Of a DNA stretch of 64,000 nucleotides, positions 23,043 to 34,802 are shown piece by piece. How positions within the stretch are numbered: position 1 is the stretch's first letter; every line of letters begins with the position of its first letter. The position numbers were made by a program, and so were the translations under genes. The notes under the pieces were generated by a model that saw nothing but the letters and a program-made list of their open reading frames with translations, did not search any database and was not told where the DNA came from. The stretch is taken from the NCBI GenBank assembly GCA_037447655.1, contig JBBHKE010001106.1, positions 55,642 to 119,641 on the forward strand, written 5' to 3'. The stretch is from Zygnema cylindricum. Lineage: Eukaryota > Streptophyta > Zygnematophyceae > Zygnematales > Zygnemataceae.

Positions 23043-23402
23043 AAGATTTCAATTTCAACACTCCCTAAAGGTTTAGACTCAGTACTCCACGTTGTCAGCA
23101 AATTCTTTTTACTCTAATGGAGGTACATGCAAAAGCAAGGATGTAAAAATAATTAGAGATTGAAGAATCTCTTTCACAACTACCACTACTCATCATGCAA
23201 AGACTTAGCAAAAAATAAACACATCACCACTGTTTCCGCTGCCTGCTACCATTTCCCAACCTCCGCCTTAATGAAATTTTCGTGCTGTACCAACTCCCCC
23301 TATGCCATCAACGCCAAACTCTTCTTCATTAATGCTATCCGAATTCCCATTCGTATTCGTTTTACTTAGCCATGTTATCAAAATTTGTCGGAAATCTGTC
23401 TC

Positions 23403-25347
23403 CTACACACTTTTATCAAACAGTTGTTGCACATTCTCCCCTGTTACATACTTCCACGACTTCTTTTTCCTTTGATATATGTTACTGATGCTGCTGCACA
23501 AAATTCCATTAAAACTTCTTGAAAGGTCGTTCAAGCCTCCCCATTTTTCTGTCACACATTTTCTCAACGTTGCCGGTTGCGTTCTTCGGTGTGATCGATT
23601 TTGTAACATGTTTCTTCTCCAACTGTTTCTCCTTGTTTTCTTATGACTTCTTGATCTGTTCATAGACTTTGTAATTTTTCCATGGTTTCCCTTCCCATTA
23701 CCTCTATAAAGTGTAATTTTTCTCACTAATTTTTGGTCTTTTTCCATAGATTTGCCACTTCTCTTAACTGTATTTATTTTCAATATATTCATTCTGATCC
23801 TCTTTTCAGTTAGCTGCTCTTTACTCTTCCTAGTATTCTTTCCTCTTTTCCATATTCCTCCAAATTTATGACATTTTCCCCTCTCATGAACTTTCTTCCT
23901 TATCCTCATTTTCTTTTTAGTTTTTGTCAGTTTTTCGCTGAGTTCAATAATTTTTAAATTCACAGTATTTTCCACTTGTGATGTTAATTCCCCATTTTGT
24001 GGCAATTCAATCTTTCCTATCTCATCATCTTCTTTTTCCCTTTCTCTAAGTTTTATTTTCATTTTAGTGTCCTCTTTTTCAAAAAAATGTTCTTCTATCA
24101 ATTTTAAATTCTGTTCTTTAACTCCCGTTACTTGAGGAATCTCTTCTCCCTCTACGTCATTCTCACACACCAATTTATCACAAGAAGAAGTCACACACAC
24201 CGAGTCTTTTCCACACTCTTCTTTTTCTTCACTGTTTTCGGTGATAATAAATTTTTCAGTTTCTTCCGCTTCCATGTGCCCTTCACTTCCATCGACTTCT
24301 CTTATTGTAGTTGCCTCTTCCTTTAGTAAGTTTTTGTCACTCACTAATCTGTCATAGGAAATATTGACAACAATCGAATCGAATCCTTTTCTGTCACTTC
24401 TTTCCGAACAACGTAGAAAGTCGGTAAGTAAATAAATTCGTCCACACACGGTGTATGCATTTTGTCATTGGTCAAGTCTTGTCTCTCACTCACGAAAGCA
24501 CTTAATTCTCTTCTTGTTGAGGTTCGAACTAGGCTATTGTCCTATCCATCTCTGAAATTCCCTGTAACACATGCACTTTTATACGACGGACATACCCTGA
24601 AGGTATGTCCCAAATCATTACAATAAAAACAATTCTTAGGCCGATCTCCGAACTCACTATTGCCTTTACTTTTCTGAGACTGAGACTTATATTCCTTTAT
24701 ATTCCTTTCACGCAATAAAAGCTTTGTATTAGCTTCTTCATCTAGAACAACTCGTCTAGCTATAGTTAAACTCCAATCGTTTTTATCAATTAATGTCAAT
24801 CGATCTAGTGCACTCTTATATTCTTTAGGTAGACTTCTCATTAACAAGATAGCTTGTTGAGCATCTGTAAAGTAACTTCCTGCCAAATCATTTTCTGCAA
24901 ATAATACTTGTAAGTCACTACATTGTTTCTCCACTTAACTGCAAAAACTGCCACTTTCTAAATATGGCGGCAGCCATGGCGCGCCTTTGATCCTCACTCT
25001 CTTTCTTTAAAACAAAACTAAAATAGGGAAGTGAACTATTAATTACCTCTTTTCAACACAAACGTACATTCTCAGCTCTTCCATAATTCAGCTGCCCTTT
25101 TAAAACTTAGGTATGACATTGCTAAATCCTCAGTTAAGGAGTTCTTGATAACCCTTAGACACTCATGATTTTTCCTTTTCCATCCATTTGATGTTTTTGT
25201 CAAGGTACCGTCCACCACATCCATTAGCTCCATCATCTCGAAGTAGCTCTCGAGCGCACACTTCCAATAGTGATATTTTGATCCATCAAATATAGGTAGC
25301 CATGGGTATGGGCCCATAACCTGTTGTCCATAGCCTATTTCAGCCAT
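23403..25347 (-). pseudogene. C' gag with long charged extension, frameshifted
   Basis: Start at 25347 inside the LTR (MAEIGYGQQVMGPYPWLP). The capsid part is similar to E1 gag, with the zinc knuckle CFYCNDLGHTFRVC near 24600-24640. A disrupted stretch at 24935-25071 includes an insertion of unrelated sequence, and a second frame change lies near 24500. The last 348 residues (24449 to 23403) are acidic at first and K/R-rich at the end. They parallel the extension in E1 (shared VDEFIYLPT, then EVTEK-type and SEGxxEAE segments). No protease or RT. Function of the extension is unknown. Confidence 0.78.
25309..25321 (-). promoter_or_regulatory. C' primer-binding site (half-tRNA type)
   Basis: The minus strand reads GGTTATGGGCCCA immediately after the LTR end (…GGACAACA), the same site as in copies A, B and the LARD. 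Confidence 0.8.
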
Positions 25348-26374
25348 GGATTACTCACGGAAACACCCACAGACTACCTCAAGAACAGTTGTGTTATAGA
25401 CAGCACAGATTACTCCACAATAAACAGAATCACCTCAAAATGCACCAAGGTGCAGTATACCATATACACTGTAAACTCCCAAAGTTATAGCCAAATCCAC
25501 CAAGGCATGTAGAAGATATAAGCTCCAGAGTTTCACAAAAACAGCTGACAGCTTCACAGACTAACCACTTAGACTGCTCACAGAATCTTACAGGGATACT
25601 GGAATACAATGAAACTTCACAAACATATAGATTCTATATCATAGAATAACTCCAAAAAGTTTCACATGAAAGCACCAAACAGAGTGATCGCACCAACAGG
25701 TCAAAAATGCAGAAAATAGTCTGCCATTGCTTTGATAAACTTGACTGCGATAACAAAGTATTCTAAGTCCTACAAGTTATACTCAGAGAGTTCACTACTA
25801 AATGTACGGAGGCATATCAGCCGTACTCTATCTAATCTAATGTGAGTATACGCGAATAGTTCGAGGTATGTCAGACTGAGCAAATCTACACTAATAAACT
25901 AGTTAGCGAAAAGACAAACCTATGTTGTACAAAATATTTACAGCGACATCTCCACAATCTTCGTATATCAAAAACCAAGCTACCACTAAGCAACCATTAA
26001 ACAAATATCATTACTCAAAACCTACACTATTCATATTATCCGCAGCTGCGTCAGCTGCGTTGTCAACATCGCAGTTGCTCCGTACCAGCGGCGCATATTT
26101 ATCCAAAATAACCGCAGCTGCGTTTGTCATGTCTACGTCGAAGCTGCGCCGTACCGGCGGCGCCTATTTTTACATTTCGTTTATTCCACTTCGGATCGCT
26201 TCGCGATCCGCCGTCCATTTGTCAATGCTTGTTCACGCCACTAAATGAGTCTTAAATTATATCCGTTCGTTCGCTCCCCCAATCCGTGAATCCATTCGAA
26301 CCTCCATATTAAATCCAATTAGCCGTTACGCACAAACTGTCTTGTACGCACGAAACTGACTTTTCAAAACAACA
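25322..26374 (-). repeat. C' 5' LTR
   Basis: About 1053 bp. In minus orientation TGTTGTTTTGAAAAGTC…GGACAACA, clearly homologous to the E1 LTRs. The hairpin CGGATCGC-TTC-GCGATCCG is at 26192-26210, and the GCAGCTGCG-rich block is near 26040-26160. Confidence 0.85.
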
Positions 26375-26387
26375 TTAGAGAACACCA

Positions 26388-26496
26388 ATCGGAAGCTGAG
26401 AATCTTGCCTTTCAGATCCACAATCGGATGAGTGTGTACGGGAAAAGATGTTTTAAGTGGCGAAAAAAATATTAACCCTAATAGCGATACACGGTG
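26388..26496 (+). mobile_element. MITE right-half fragment (217-bp family)
   Basis: The 3' half of a small MITE: CCAATCGGAAGCTGAGAATC, then GTGTACGGG, AAGTGGCGAAAAAAATATTAA and a terminal GCGATACACGGTG followed by TA. The left half is absent next to C'. Confidence 0.7.
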
Positions 26497-27530
26497 GTAC
26501 TGTAGTGGCTTGCAGATTTGATGGTACTAGTAAATCAATGCTAGTTACACGGGCAAATGTCGTGTTGTGTGTGTTTAAGGTAGTATAGAGTTTTTGTACT
26601 CTATATATTTGGGAACAACTACAGGTGGGTTTTTTGATGAACTATACAAATGTAAATTATATATGGGGATAACAACCATAAGGTGTTTTGATTTACAACA
26701 CAAATATAGACAATTTTAAACTGAGAGAATGTCCCATGTGTAAGATGTCATTCTGTGCACACAAACATGTTTTGAAGTTCATAATCATATTTAGTCTACT
26801 TCACAACAGGAATATTGTAGTTGAAATTAAATGGGTTTATAGATGACTGAGTGTCACCTTTGTAATAATGGTCAATGGTGTGTGGCTCTAGCAATTTCAA
26901 CTGACTAACTATACTTAACTAACCATTCTCCGCCTATATCTATGTGTAACTGTCAGAATCAAATGTTTATTTTTAGCTACAGATCTTATGTTGGTGTGTT
27001 TTGTTACACAATATGTTTTTGTTCACATAAGTCAATCAATGCCCGTTACACGGACATGATTCATGTCGTGTTTTGTTATGCTTCTTATATGGGCATGTAT
27101 CGTGTGTTGTTTTATCACGCTTTGTTGAGCCTTACCAAAGTATTATACAAATATAAGTTTATGTGTTCAATAAACAACTGTACGACATGTATTTTATGTA
27201 AAGAGTCCCTCTGCAACTCTTATTGGAACAACAACCATAGAGTGATGGTATAAGCATAGAAAACATACACACTTCTAAACAACAATAATATTCCATTGAA
27301 GAAATAGTAGTGTTAGAACATAAGTTTGTCGAAGTATGTATACTTATGTAGCTTACTTTAAAACGTTAACATCTTGATTAGGATTAAACATAATTTTTTA
27401 TATTAACTTTTTATAGCTCTAACAATGTTAACGGATAAGTTTATTTCGAAACATCTTTATTTCATTATTGTAAAAGAAATGTCAATTTTCACATTGTATT
27501 ACCTTCTCTTGTTTATGGAAACATCTAAAT
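26497..27530. other. AT-rich stretch without recognisable features
   Basis: No gene or complete element recognised. Some imperfectly repeated phrases occur (CGTTACACGG near 27032, CTAGTTACACGGG near 26545), but no clear array. The sequence just before 27530 ends in TA, followed by a lone MITE-like end (CACCACGGATTGTTATTAG at about 27533), with no matching right end found. Confidence 0.4.
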
Positions 27531-27697
27531 ACACCACGGATTGTTATTAGTGTTAGACACACTGATTCAACGCCCTTTTCTTTTTCCTATCTCACTTGTT
27601 TTTTCTCCCCTGTCCCTCTCTCTTGTTGTCTCTCCCCTCTCCCTCTCTCTCTCCCTTTTCGTCTTCTATCTCTCCTCTCTCCCTTTTTCTTGTTGTT

Positions 27698-27850
27698 CGT
27701 TCATATATTTCCGGTGCATATATTGTCGGTTTATAAATTGGAGATTTATATATTCTCGGTTCGTACTTTGGCGATTCAAATCCTGTAGGTTCATATATTG
27801 TTCGTTCACATCTTGTCGGTTCGTACATTGCCGGGTCACATATTGTGAAT
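27698..27850. repeat. 15-bp minisatellite
   Basis: About ten degenerate copies of a 15-bp unit (GGTTCATATATTGTC-like). Because the period is a multiple of three, the forward strand stays open and would read a run of five-residue repeats ending C-R-F. I regard that as a by-product. Confidence 0.75.
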
Positions 27851-28084
27851 TCTTGTTCAGCTCGAATATGCCTACTCACGTCTACACACTTTGCAACAAC
27901 AACCATGGGGTGTTTGCGTTAGGGTCACATACGCATCATAAACTCTTTCAAACTGTAATAGTGAAATAATGTATGTTACTGACATCTACATATTTTGTGC
28001 CGCTTTCATAAATCAACCCCAATTTAAAACAAACAAATCCAATGATATATTATTAGTGCTTGTATATTTCACGACTTAGCAGCG

Positions 28085-28440
28085 TACTTGCATGTAATGT
28101 GAATTGTAAATCAATAACAATAATAATGTATCCCTCTATTAATAACTGTTTTTTACAAATCACAATATTTCGTAATCTTTCATTTGATATGTATTTTTAA
28201 GCATCAATTGGGTCGGGATGGCACACGCGTACCTTTTCCTTTTTTGCTCTTGCGATGTTAAATCAACAACAATAATAATATATCCATCATTAATAAGCGT
28301 TTCTTACGAATTACAATTTTTTGTAATCTTTCATTTGATATGTATTTTTAGACATCAATTGAGCCGAGATGGCACACGCGAACCTTTTTTTTTTCTCTTG
28401 CAATGTATGTTTAAGCATCAATTTTGCACCGACGCCACAT
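28085..28440. repeat. Tandem repeat of about 160 bp, 2.3 copies
   Basis: AATAACAATAATAATGTATCC…CATTTGATATGTATTTTTA…GCATCAATTG recurs at about 28103, 28262 and (partly) 28410. Copies diverge moderately. No coding potential recognised. Confidence 0.65.
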
Positions 28441-28734
28441 GGGAACATGGGTCGTGGTCATAAGGGACATCTTGTTTTGGGTCGCGCGGACGTACATACA
28501 CCGTCTCGCGCGCACACAGATATCGCATATTTAAGGTTTTCAACACGACAACCAAAGGTCTATAATTTTTAATCGAAAAAACGATTTTTAATTTTGTATT
28601 TTTTCTCTTGACACTAGCAATACACTCTTCATGGGAACAAAACTATAGGGTGATTTGATCAGCTTAAAGTGTGTTTTTTTTTCGGTACTGCCGGTGGTTA
28701 TTCGTAGATACTGGCGGGCGGCAACGTTGCATTA

Positions 28735-29300
28735 CGCCATCGGTACGGCGGTCCGTATTGCGGACGGTCGCACGGCAACGTTACATTGTGCCAGGTACGA
28801 CTGTATGTACTGCTGACGGGGGGCAACGTAGAATTACGCCAATGGGGGCCAGCGTAGAATTACGCCAGCTGGCGCAAACATACAATTACGCCACCGAGCG
28901 ACATCGTATAATTACGCCACCGAGTGGTAGCGTGGAATTACGCCACCGAGCGGCAGCATAGAATTACGCCACCGAGCGGCATCGTCGAATTACGCCACCA
29001 AGCAGCATCGTGGAATTAGAATTAGGCCACCGAGTGGCAGCGTAAAATTACGCCAGCGGGCGACAACGTATAATTACGCCAACTGTCGGCGGCGTAGAAT
29101 TACGACACTGAGAGGCAGCGTACAATCACACCAGCCTACGGCATCGTAAAATTACGCCACCAAGCGGCAGCGTATAATCCGCCACCGGGCAATAGCGTAG
29201 AAATATGTCGGCCACGGCAGCGTAAAATTATGCCATTGGGCGGGCGACAGCGTAGAATTACGCCAGCAAGCTGGCGGCTGTGTAGAATATTGCCACGGTA
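28735..29300. repeat. 26-27 bp minisatellite (GAATTACGCCACCGAGCGGC)
   Basis: About 20 degenerate copies of GCGTAGAATTACGCCACCG followed by AGCGGCA, GC- and CpG-rich in an AT-rich neighbourhood. Variation between copies is mostly substitution plus some length change (GCTGGCGCAAAC variants). Confidence 0.85.
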
Positions 29301-29426
29301 CGACGGTCTGTTCCGCGACGGGCGGAAGCGCTACATCGTGCCCGGGGTACGGCCGAGTGACGACAAAAAAATCGAGACAGACACGGCGCCTATATTAGGG
29401 TTTCCCGGAAGGCGAACAATGTTTCC

Positions 29427-30248
29427 TAGTGTTGTGTATCGGTAAAAAACTTATCGCGATAACACCGATACCGATAGTTATCGTTATCGAACGGTCAGCG
29501 GTCTCGATATATTTGTACTTTCAGTACTTTCTGTCCGGAATGCTTTCTGTCCGGTAAACTGAACGGAAATTTACGTGAAATGTACGGCTTTTTACGGGAA
29601 ATGTACCGAATTTGACGAAAAAATACGTTGCACTTTGTAGTACTTTTTGGGCGGTTAACTGTACATAAATTTGACGGGAATGTACGGAATTGTACCGATA
29701 AGCTGATTATCATGAAACGGTAAAAAAACTGCGTACTCAAAGTACAACGGATGCAGAATAACATTATGCGCGCGGCTAGAATCGAATGGACGACATTCAA
29801 TGATAAAATAAGAGCGGACGGTCAGCGTGAGCGCCGACATCTCAGAATGGCTTTTTTGGCGGCTTTGGCCAAAAAAGTCGACGCATTGACACGTGGCAAG
29901 TTTGTAGTGGATCTCAAAAAAGAAAGGGACAAAGCCACGACGTCGGATGTGGAAGGTACATCGCTTTAACTGGAGCCGTACTAAAGTCGTACATATATTA
30001 TGCCGGCTACTGTCGGGGGAATAAGACGTACATATGAGTGTACATGCCGTACATTTATCTGTACGGTTCGTACAGTTATCGCCGATAGTTATCGTTATCG
30101 GCATTATCGCCGATAAGTAGCCGATATTATCGGCTACTTATCGGCGATAAGACCGATAGCGATATATTGTACCAATATATCGATTATCGGGTCCCCGAAA
30201 AATGGCCCATATCGGTTATCGGAAAATCCTTACCGATACACAACACTA
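29427..30248 (+). mobile_element. 822-bp hAT-like non-autonomous transposon
   Basis: Inverted ends TAGTGTTGTGTATCGG / CCGATACACAACACTA with 8-bp target duplication ATGTTTCC (29419-29426 and 30249-30256). The 8-bp duplication and inverted ends fit the hAT superfamily. The interior is rich in CGATA/TATCG words near both ends. No transposase frame of convincing length. Confidence 0.88.
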
Positions 30249-30256
30249 ATGTTTCC

Positions 30257-30832
30257 TTATTTATATACTGATGACTACTGTAACTTACGGTGAACTTCCA
30301 TCAACAACGAAAAGTGGGCAGCTTACTGGATTCTATACTTTCTCGTACTGTTTAAATTTGATTCATTTTGAACATGTTTAACGGAGAATCTCGGGATTCT
30401 GTCTGGGTCAAGGCGTAAACATTGACCGTTCATATTTCTTGTCTCCGAATCCACGAAGCAATCGCTCCAATCGGCCCGTGGATGACAAACGGCAGGATAG
30501 CTATAGGCCGTTTACCTACACCTCGATAATAATATACGTGTCCTATCAAACCGCCACTAAATCCTTGACATGTCATAGTAGGGGCCAAGTGACCTCGGGC
30601 AAGTATATATTCAAATCTATCAAAATCCTACAATTAAATCTCTGCCGTAAAATATCTTGTCACGCTCCATTTGCCTTCCGTTGACCTTCACCGTTTTCTG
30701 CGTGTATTTGTTTTGTTTTTACTTTTAGGCAAGGTTTGGTACAATGGCGAAGTACGCACGATTCGTGATGTCATATAGTACGCACATTTCATAAATTGAC
30801 ATAGTACACACTTGTCTTTTTTTTAATTTCAA
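30257..30832. other. No feature recognised
   Basis: Mixed-composition sequence. I see no gene, repeat or element boundary. Confidence 0.4.
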
Positions 30833-30947
30833 ACAGCCAATCGGAAGTTGTGAACCTTACCTTTCAATCGCAACCGTCAGATCCACAATCCGACATGTGT
30901 GTACGGAGAAAATATCTTTTGAGCGACGAAAAAAACATTAACACCAA
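30833..30947 (+). mobile_element. MITE fragment (217-bp family), cut by the next element
   Basis: Internal and right sub-terminal sequence of the small MITE (CCAATCGGAAGTTGTGAACC…ACGAAAAAAACATTAACACC), ending at the left end of the TTA-type element instead of its own terminal repeat. Confidence 0.65.
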
Positions 30948-31718
30948 GAGTGCGTCTCTATGTGCCTAAGTAAGGGTTTTTTTTCTGTCGTTAACATGTA
31001 AAACTTAGAGCTGTACCGCGTAAGTTTCAACCGTACAAAAAAGTAGAGAAAATGAGAAGTACAATTTGCTTCATCTTCGAATTTAAGATGTATTACATGT
31101 TGTCGTTTTGTGTTCTTCTACCCACAACCACGCCAAAAAGCGTTATCTTCAAACTTTTCTTTAAAACACAAAGAAGATGTGTTTTAAAACAAAGTATTTT
31201 CGAAAAAAACATAGAAACACGTAGTCGCAGGTGTAAATTTTTTTCAATAAATTTCAAATGAATTCAAGCGACGACGAAAAGTGCACGATCCGCTATGTTT
31301 TGTCCATTTGCGTTTAGGTACGACAAAGCAAAGTACACAATTTGTTTGGTTTTGTCCGTTTGCGCATGGTACAGATTTTTTTTCGCAAGGGGTCTTAAGA
31401 TCCGATGCCATTTCACGTTGAGCGGACAAGAGACGCAAAGGCAAAGTGCATCTTCTTTTGTGACACGCTGGATGGCGGTACGTCTACAATGTCACGAAAA
31501 GTCATGCGACGTCACAAGCAGTTACAAAGAATAACGTGCGTCATCACAGATTGTACATGTCGATAGCCATCACGGGCATTGTCGACGTATACAATCGTCA
31601 CACCCTTAAGCGACAACGTCGTTTGGTACACATAGGGACACCCAAAATCCGGGTCCGCCGGATCAACGCTAAAAAACGAAGTAAATTCTCTAAGTTTTAA
31701 GTACATGGAGATGCACCT
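30948..31718 (+). mobile_element. TTA-type element, copy 1 (771 bp)
   Basis: Left end GAGTGCGTCTCTATGTGCC and right end TACATGGAGATGCACCT, imperfectly inverted. It is followed by TTA (31719-31721), which is shared with copy 2. Three-base TTA duplication and ends beginning GGG are like PIF/Harbinger MITEs. No transposase recognised. Confidence 0.65.
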
Positions 31719-31721
31719 TTA

Positions 31722-32497
31722 GGGTGCGTGGTTGTGTGCTGAAGTAAGTGTTTTTTTCTGTCGTTTTCCTGTAAAACTTAGAGTCGTACCGCGTAAGTTT
31801 CAACCGTACAAAAAAATAGAGAAAAAAGAAGTACATTTTGCGTCATCATCGAATTTAAGATGTACTACATGTTGTCGTCTGGTGTTTTACGACCCACTTC
31901 GACGACAAAAAATGTCATCTTCAACCTTATGTTTAAAACACATGAGCGATGTGTTTTAAATTAGGGATTTTCTATAAACAAATAGGAACATATATTCGCG
32001 CGTGCCCTATTTTTTGGAACTTTTCAAACAATTTCAAGCGACGTGGAAGTGTACACGATTCACTATGTTTTGTCCGTTTTTGTTTAATACGACAAAGAAA
32101 AGTACACAGTTTGTTTTGTTTTGTCCGTTTCCATCCGGTATGGTTTTTTTTTTGCAGGGGTCTCAAGGTTTCAATGCCATTTCACGTCTAGCCGACAATA
32201 GACGCAAAGGCAAAACGCATCTTCTTCAACCGTGAAACCGCACAGGCAGGAGGGCGGAAGGTCTACAATGTCACAAAAAGTCACGCGACGTCACAAGCAG
32301 TTACGAAAAATAACGTGCGTCTTCACATATTGTAAACGTTGACAGCCGTCACTAGCATTGTCGACATATAAAATCGTCACGCCCTTAAGTGACAATTTTG
32401 TTTGGTACACATAGGGACACCCGAAATCCGGGTCCGTCGGATCTGCGCTAAAAAACAAAAAAAAATCTCTAAGTTTGAAGTACATAGAGACGCACCC
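31722..32497 (+). mobile_element. TTA-type element, copy 2 (776 bp)
   Basis: Starts GGGTGCGTGG and ends TACATAGAGACGCACCC before TTA (32498-32500). The interior is collinear with copy 1 (CTGTAAAACTTAGAG, CCGCGTAAGTTTCAACCG, ATTTAAGATGTA, CACATAGGGACACCC). The two copies form a head-to-tail pair with one TTA between them. Confidence 0.72.
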
Positions 32498-32500
32498 TTA

Positions 32501-34262
32501 GGGTATTTTCGCATGTAACCGAAACTTAGTCTTGTTACTTTGTTTTTTAGCGAAGATTCTCCGTACAATTTTCAAAGCATTCGTATGTAAAGAAATGAAG
32601 TCGTAACTTTAAATTGTGACGGATGTAGACGTGGGTGTAATTTGTGACGATTGTACACGAGTACAAAACTCGCGACAATCGATGACGTTTACAAAATAGA
32701 GACGGTTGTAAACGTCTACCTACTTGTGACATTGTAGATGTTTAGGGTTTGTGACATTTTGACGTCACGTGTACTTATGATAGCGTCGACGTCACTAATT
32801 CCAAATCATTCCGCCATGGTTTCCCGATTTTGTTTTTTCGTCCGTTCTCACTCTACTTGCCATCAAAATAAGGTAAAAGACAGTCAAAAGAAATATTTTT
32901 CATAGATCTTTCATTTGATACCTTTCTTGCCTTTTTTCATTGCAAGAATTGTGAGATATACGCGTTAGGTGGAGAGGGAGAGAAAGAGAGGCGCTTTCAC
33001 CATCTTCGCTTTTGCGAAATGGCGTCAGTTGGTCGAAACCCCCCTCCACGGGCCCTGTACGGGAAAAAGCGCACGGAAAAAAGTCACGCACAGGTTGGAA
33101 ACGTGTAGTGGGTTTTTTTTGTGGTACTCCGCGGACAAAAAATGTCAAAAATTCCGACACGTGCGACAACATCTGCCTATTCGCTCTCCTTTTTGGACTA
33201 TATTTAAAATCACCTCGCGAGGTGATTTCACGTTAAGTTTGAACATGTGATGGAAGGACGCGAAAATGGGTCGAAATGCGCTGAATAACAAATTGCATCG
33301 CGCTAGTCGACAAACTTACGTACGTCTAAAGTTTCATGTAATGTAACTTGTTCGGTGCTAATTTCAATTTTTTGGTACGGCCGCGGATTTTCTCGTTTTT
33401 TTCTTAGTTATGAAGGAAAACGACACGAAATAACTGTAACTTTACCACATGCGAAAATACCCTTACATTTAGATTGAATGCCTGATTGTTTTTTGACGAT
33501 TATTAACATCTAAACACCAGCCTACGTGGTACCACTCTTAGTGAAACACGTTTTCAAGAGCTAGAGAACTTTAGTTTACTAGCAAGGACCTGATAAAAAC
33601 TTGACCTGAAAACTACAGTACGGTAGAGTACAGTACTGCCAGTAAGCCTCTCTGTACAAATGCTGGCGATTCCTGATAGAAGGATGGCTTTAGAATCCGA
33701 GCAAAATTTTTATTTGCGACACAAAAAGCCGAAAAGGTTTCTCGAGGACAATTAAAGACGTGACCGGCTTAATTTTTTTTTTTTTCCAACTAGTATTTTT
33801 TTCGAAATTTCCCCCTCAAACAAAAGCCTCACGGCTAAACTTTCTTGCGACTTCAGATCAATGATTCGCACGAACCATAGTTCAAAAGTAGGTGACCGTA
33901 CGCCCATACAATATGCCTATTGTACGCAAAACATACAATATGCCCTTAAGACCCATATTGTATTGGCCGCAAAATGAAATAAAATAGGAACAGGGTTGAG
34001 TTGCACATCGATCGATAGAAAATTAAACGACATGTCTAAATTTTGAAAAAAAATCGGACAAAAAAAATATTTCTGTGAGTTTTGAGGGACTTTTTATTTA
34101 AACCGTCAGATTCGGATGATCGGACGGTCGCTGATCAAAGTAGGCGATTTAAAAAGATCACATGAAAAGCCCATAACACAACTTACGAAAGGACAATCTG
34201 TCATATTAGCGTCTGCAATTTTGAGGGCCACACTAAATAAAGCCTCAAATTGACCAACCAGG
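32501..34262. other. No gene recognised; one perfect palindrome
   Basis: Apart from the 22-bp palindrome at 33207-33228 and short inverted phrases around 33903-33965 (CATACAATATG and its complement), I see nothing supportable. Several open frames near 32900-33250 lack domain similarity. Confidence 0.4.
33207..33228. repeat. 22-bp perfect palindrome
   Basis: An 11-base arm AAATCACCTCG is followed directly by its complement CGAGGTGATTT. No recognised element ends here. Confidence 0.8.
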
Positions 34263-34264
34263 TA

Positions 34265-34802
34265 CACCGCGCATCGTTATTAGTGTCAACGACACTAATT
34301 TGGGTTCTTAAAATTTTGATTTTTTTCCTCAAATAGGATGCATGATTTTAATTTTTCCTTGACGTTAATTAAGGTACCGTACAAAATAGCGTAAAGGACG
34401 AATTACAATAATATCTAAATAGTATGGTGTACGGTCGATGTCAGACCGTACATAAATGTACCTTTTCAAGTGAAATTTTTTCAAAAAATGAGTTAAATCA
34501 GACGCGCACGCATAAGATCGTGCGCTAAAAAAACGGGATTGTTCTGACACGTAAATTAGTCCTACATGTACGGATATTTAAATTTCACGACGGCGTACGA
34601 TTTTCAATATTTTGTACGGATACATATATTAATGTATATAATCGTTCAACGAATATTCCATTTTTGCTGTTCCCAAATTAGCATAAACGCCGAAATTAGA
34701 ATACACCTTTTTTTTTTTTTTTTTTAAATCTTAATTAGCGTCAATGACGGTATATTTACTTCCACACTATTTAAACTTTGACACTAATAACGATGCGCGG
34801 TG
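34265..34802 (+). mobile_element. 538-bp MITE with TA target duplication
   Basis: Ends CACCGCGCATCGTTATTAG and its complement, flanked by TA (34263-34264, 34803-34804). Collinear with the MITE at 22183-22721, including TTGACGTTAATTAAGGTACC and CGTACAAAATAGCGTAAAGG. Confidence 0.9.

Larger units (their letters stand above)
23043..26374 (-). mobile_element. Gag-only LTR retrotransposon C', minus strand, 3' LTR missing
   Basis: Relative of E1. In minus orientation: 5' LTR 26374-25322, half-tRNA primer site, gag with charged extension to 23403, short non-coding tail, then a purine tract and TGTTGAAATT (about 23070-23043), where it ends against copy A's RT. No second LTR or target duplication is visible, so the 3' end was lost together with the rest of copy A. 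No pol motif. Confidence 0.82.

Noticed and set aside
27541-27969. Open frame of 142 codons with five-residue repeats ending CRF
   Set aside because: It follows exactly from a 15-bp minisatellite plus CT-rich DNA; no start context, domain or splice support.
28671-29445. CRISPR-like array
   Set aside because: The repeats are degenerate, contiguous without unique spacers of fixed length, and the DNA is clearly eukaryotic.
32900-33250. Candidate small gene (93 codons, plus strand)
   Set aside because: Three overlapping frames on both strands are open over the same interval, none with recognisable sequence.
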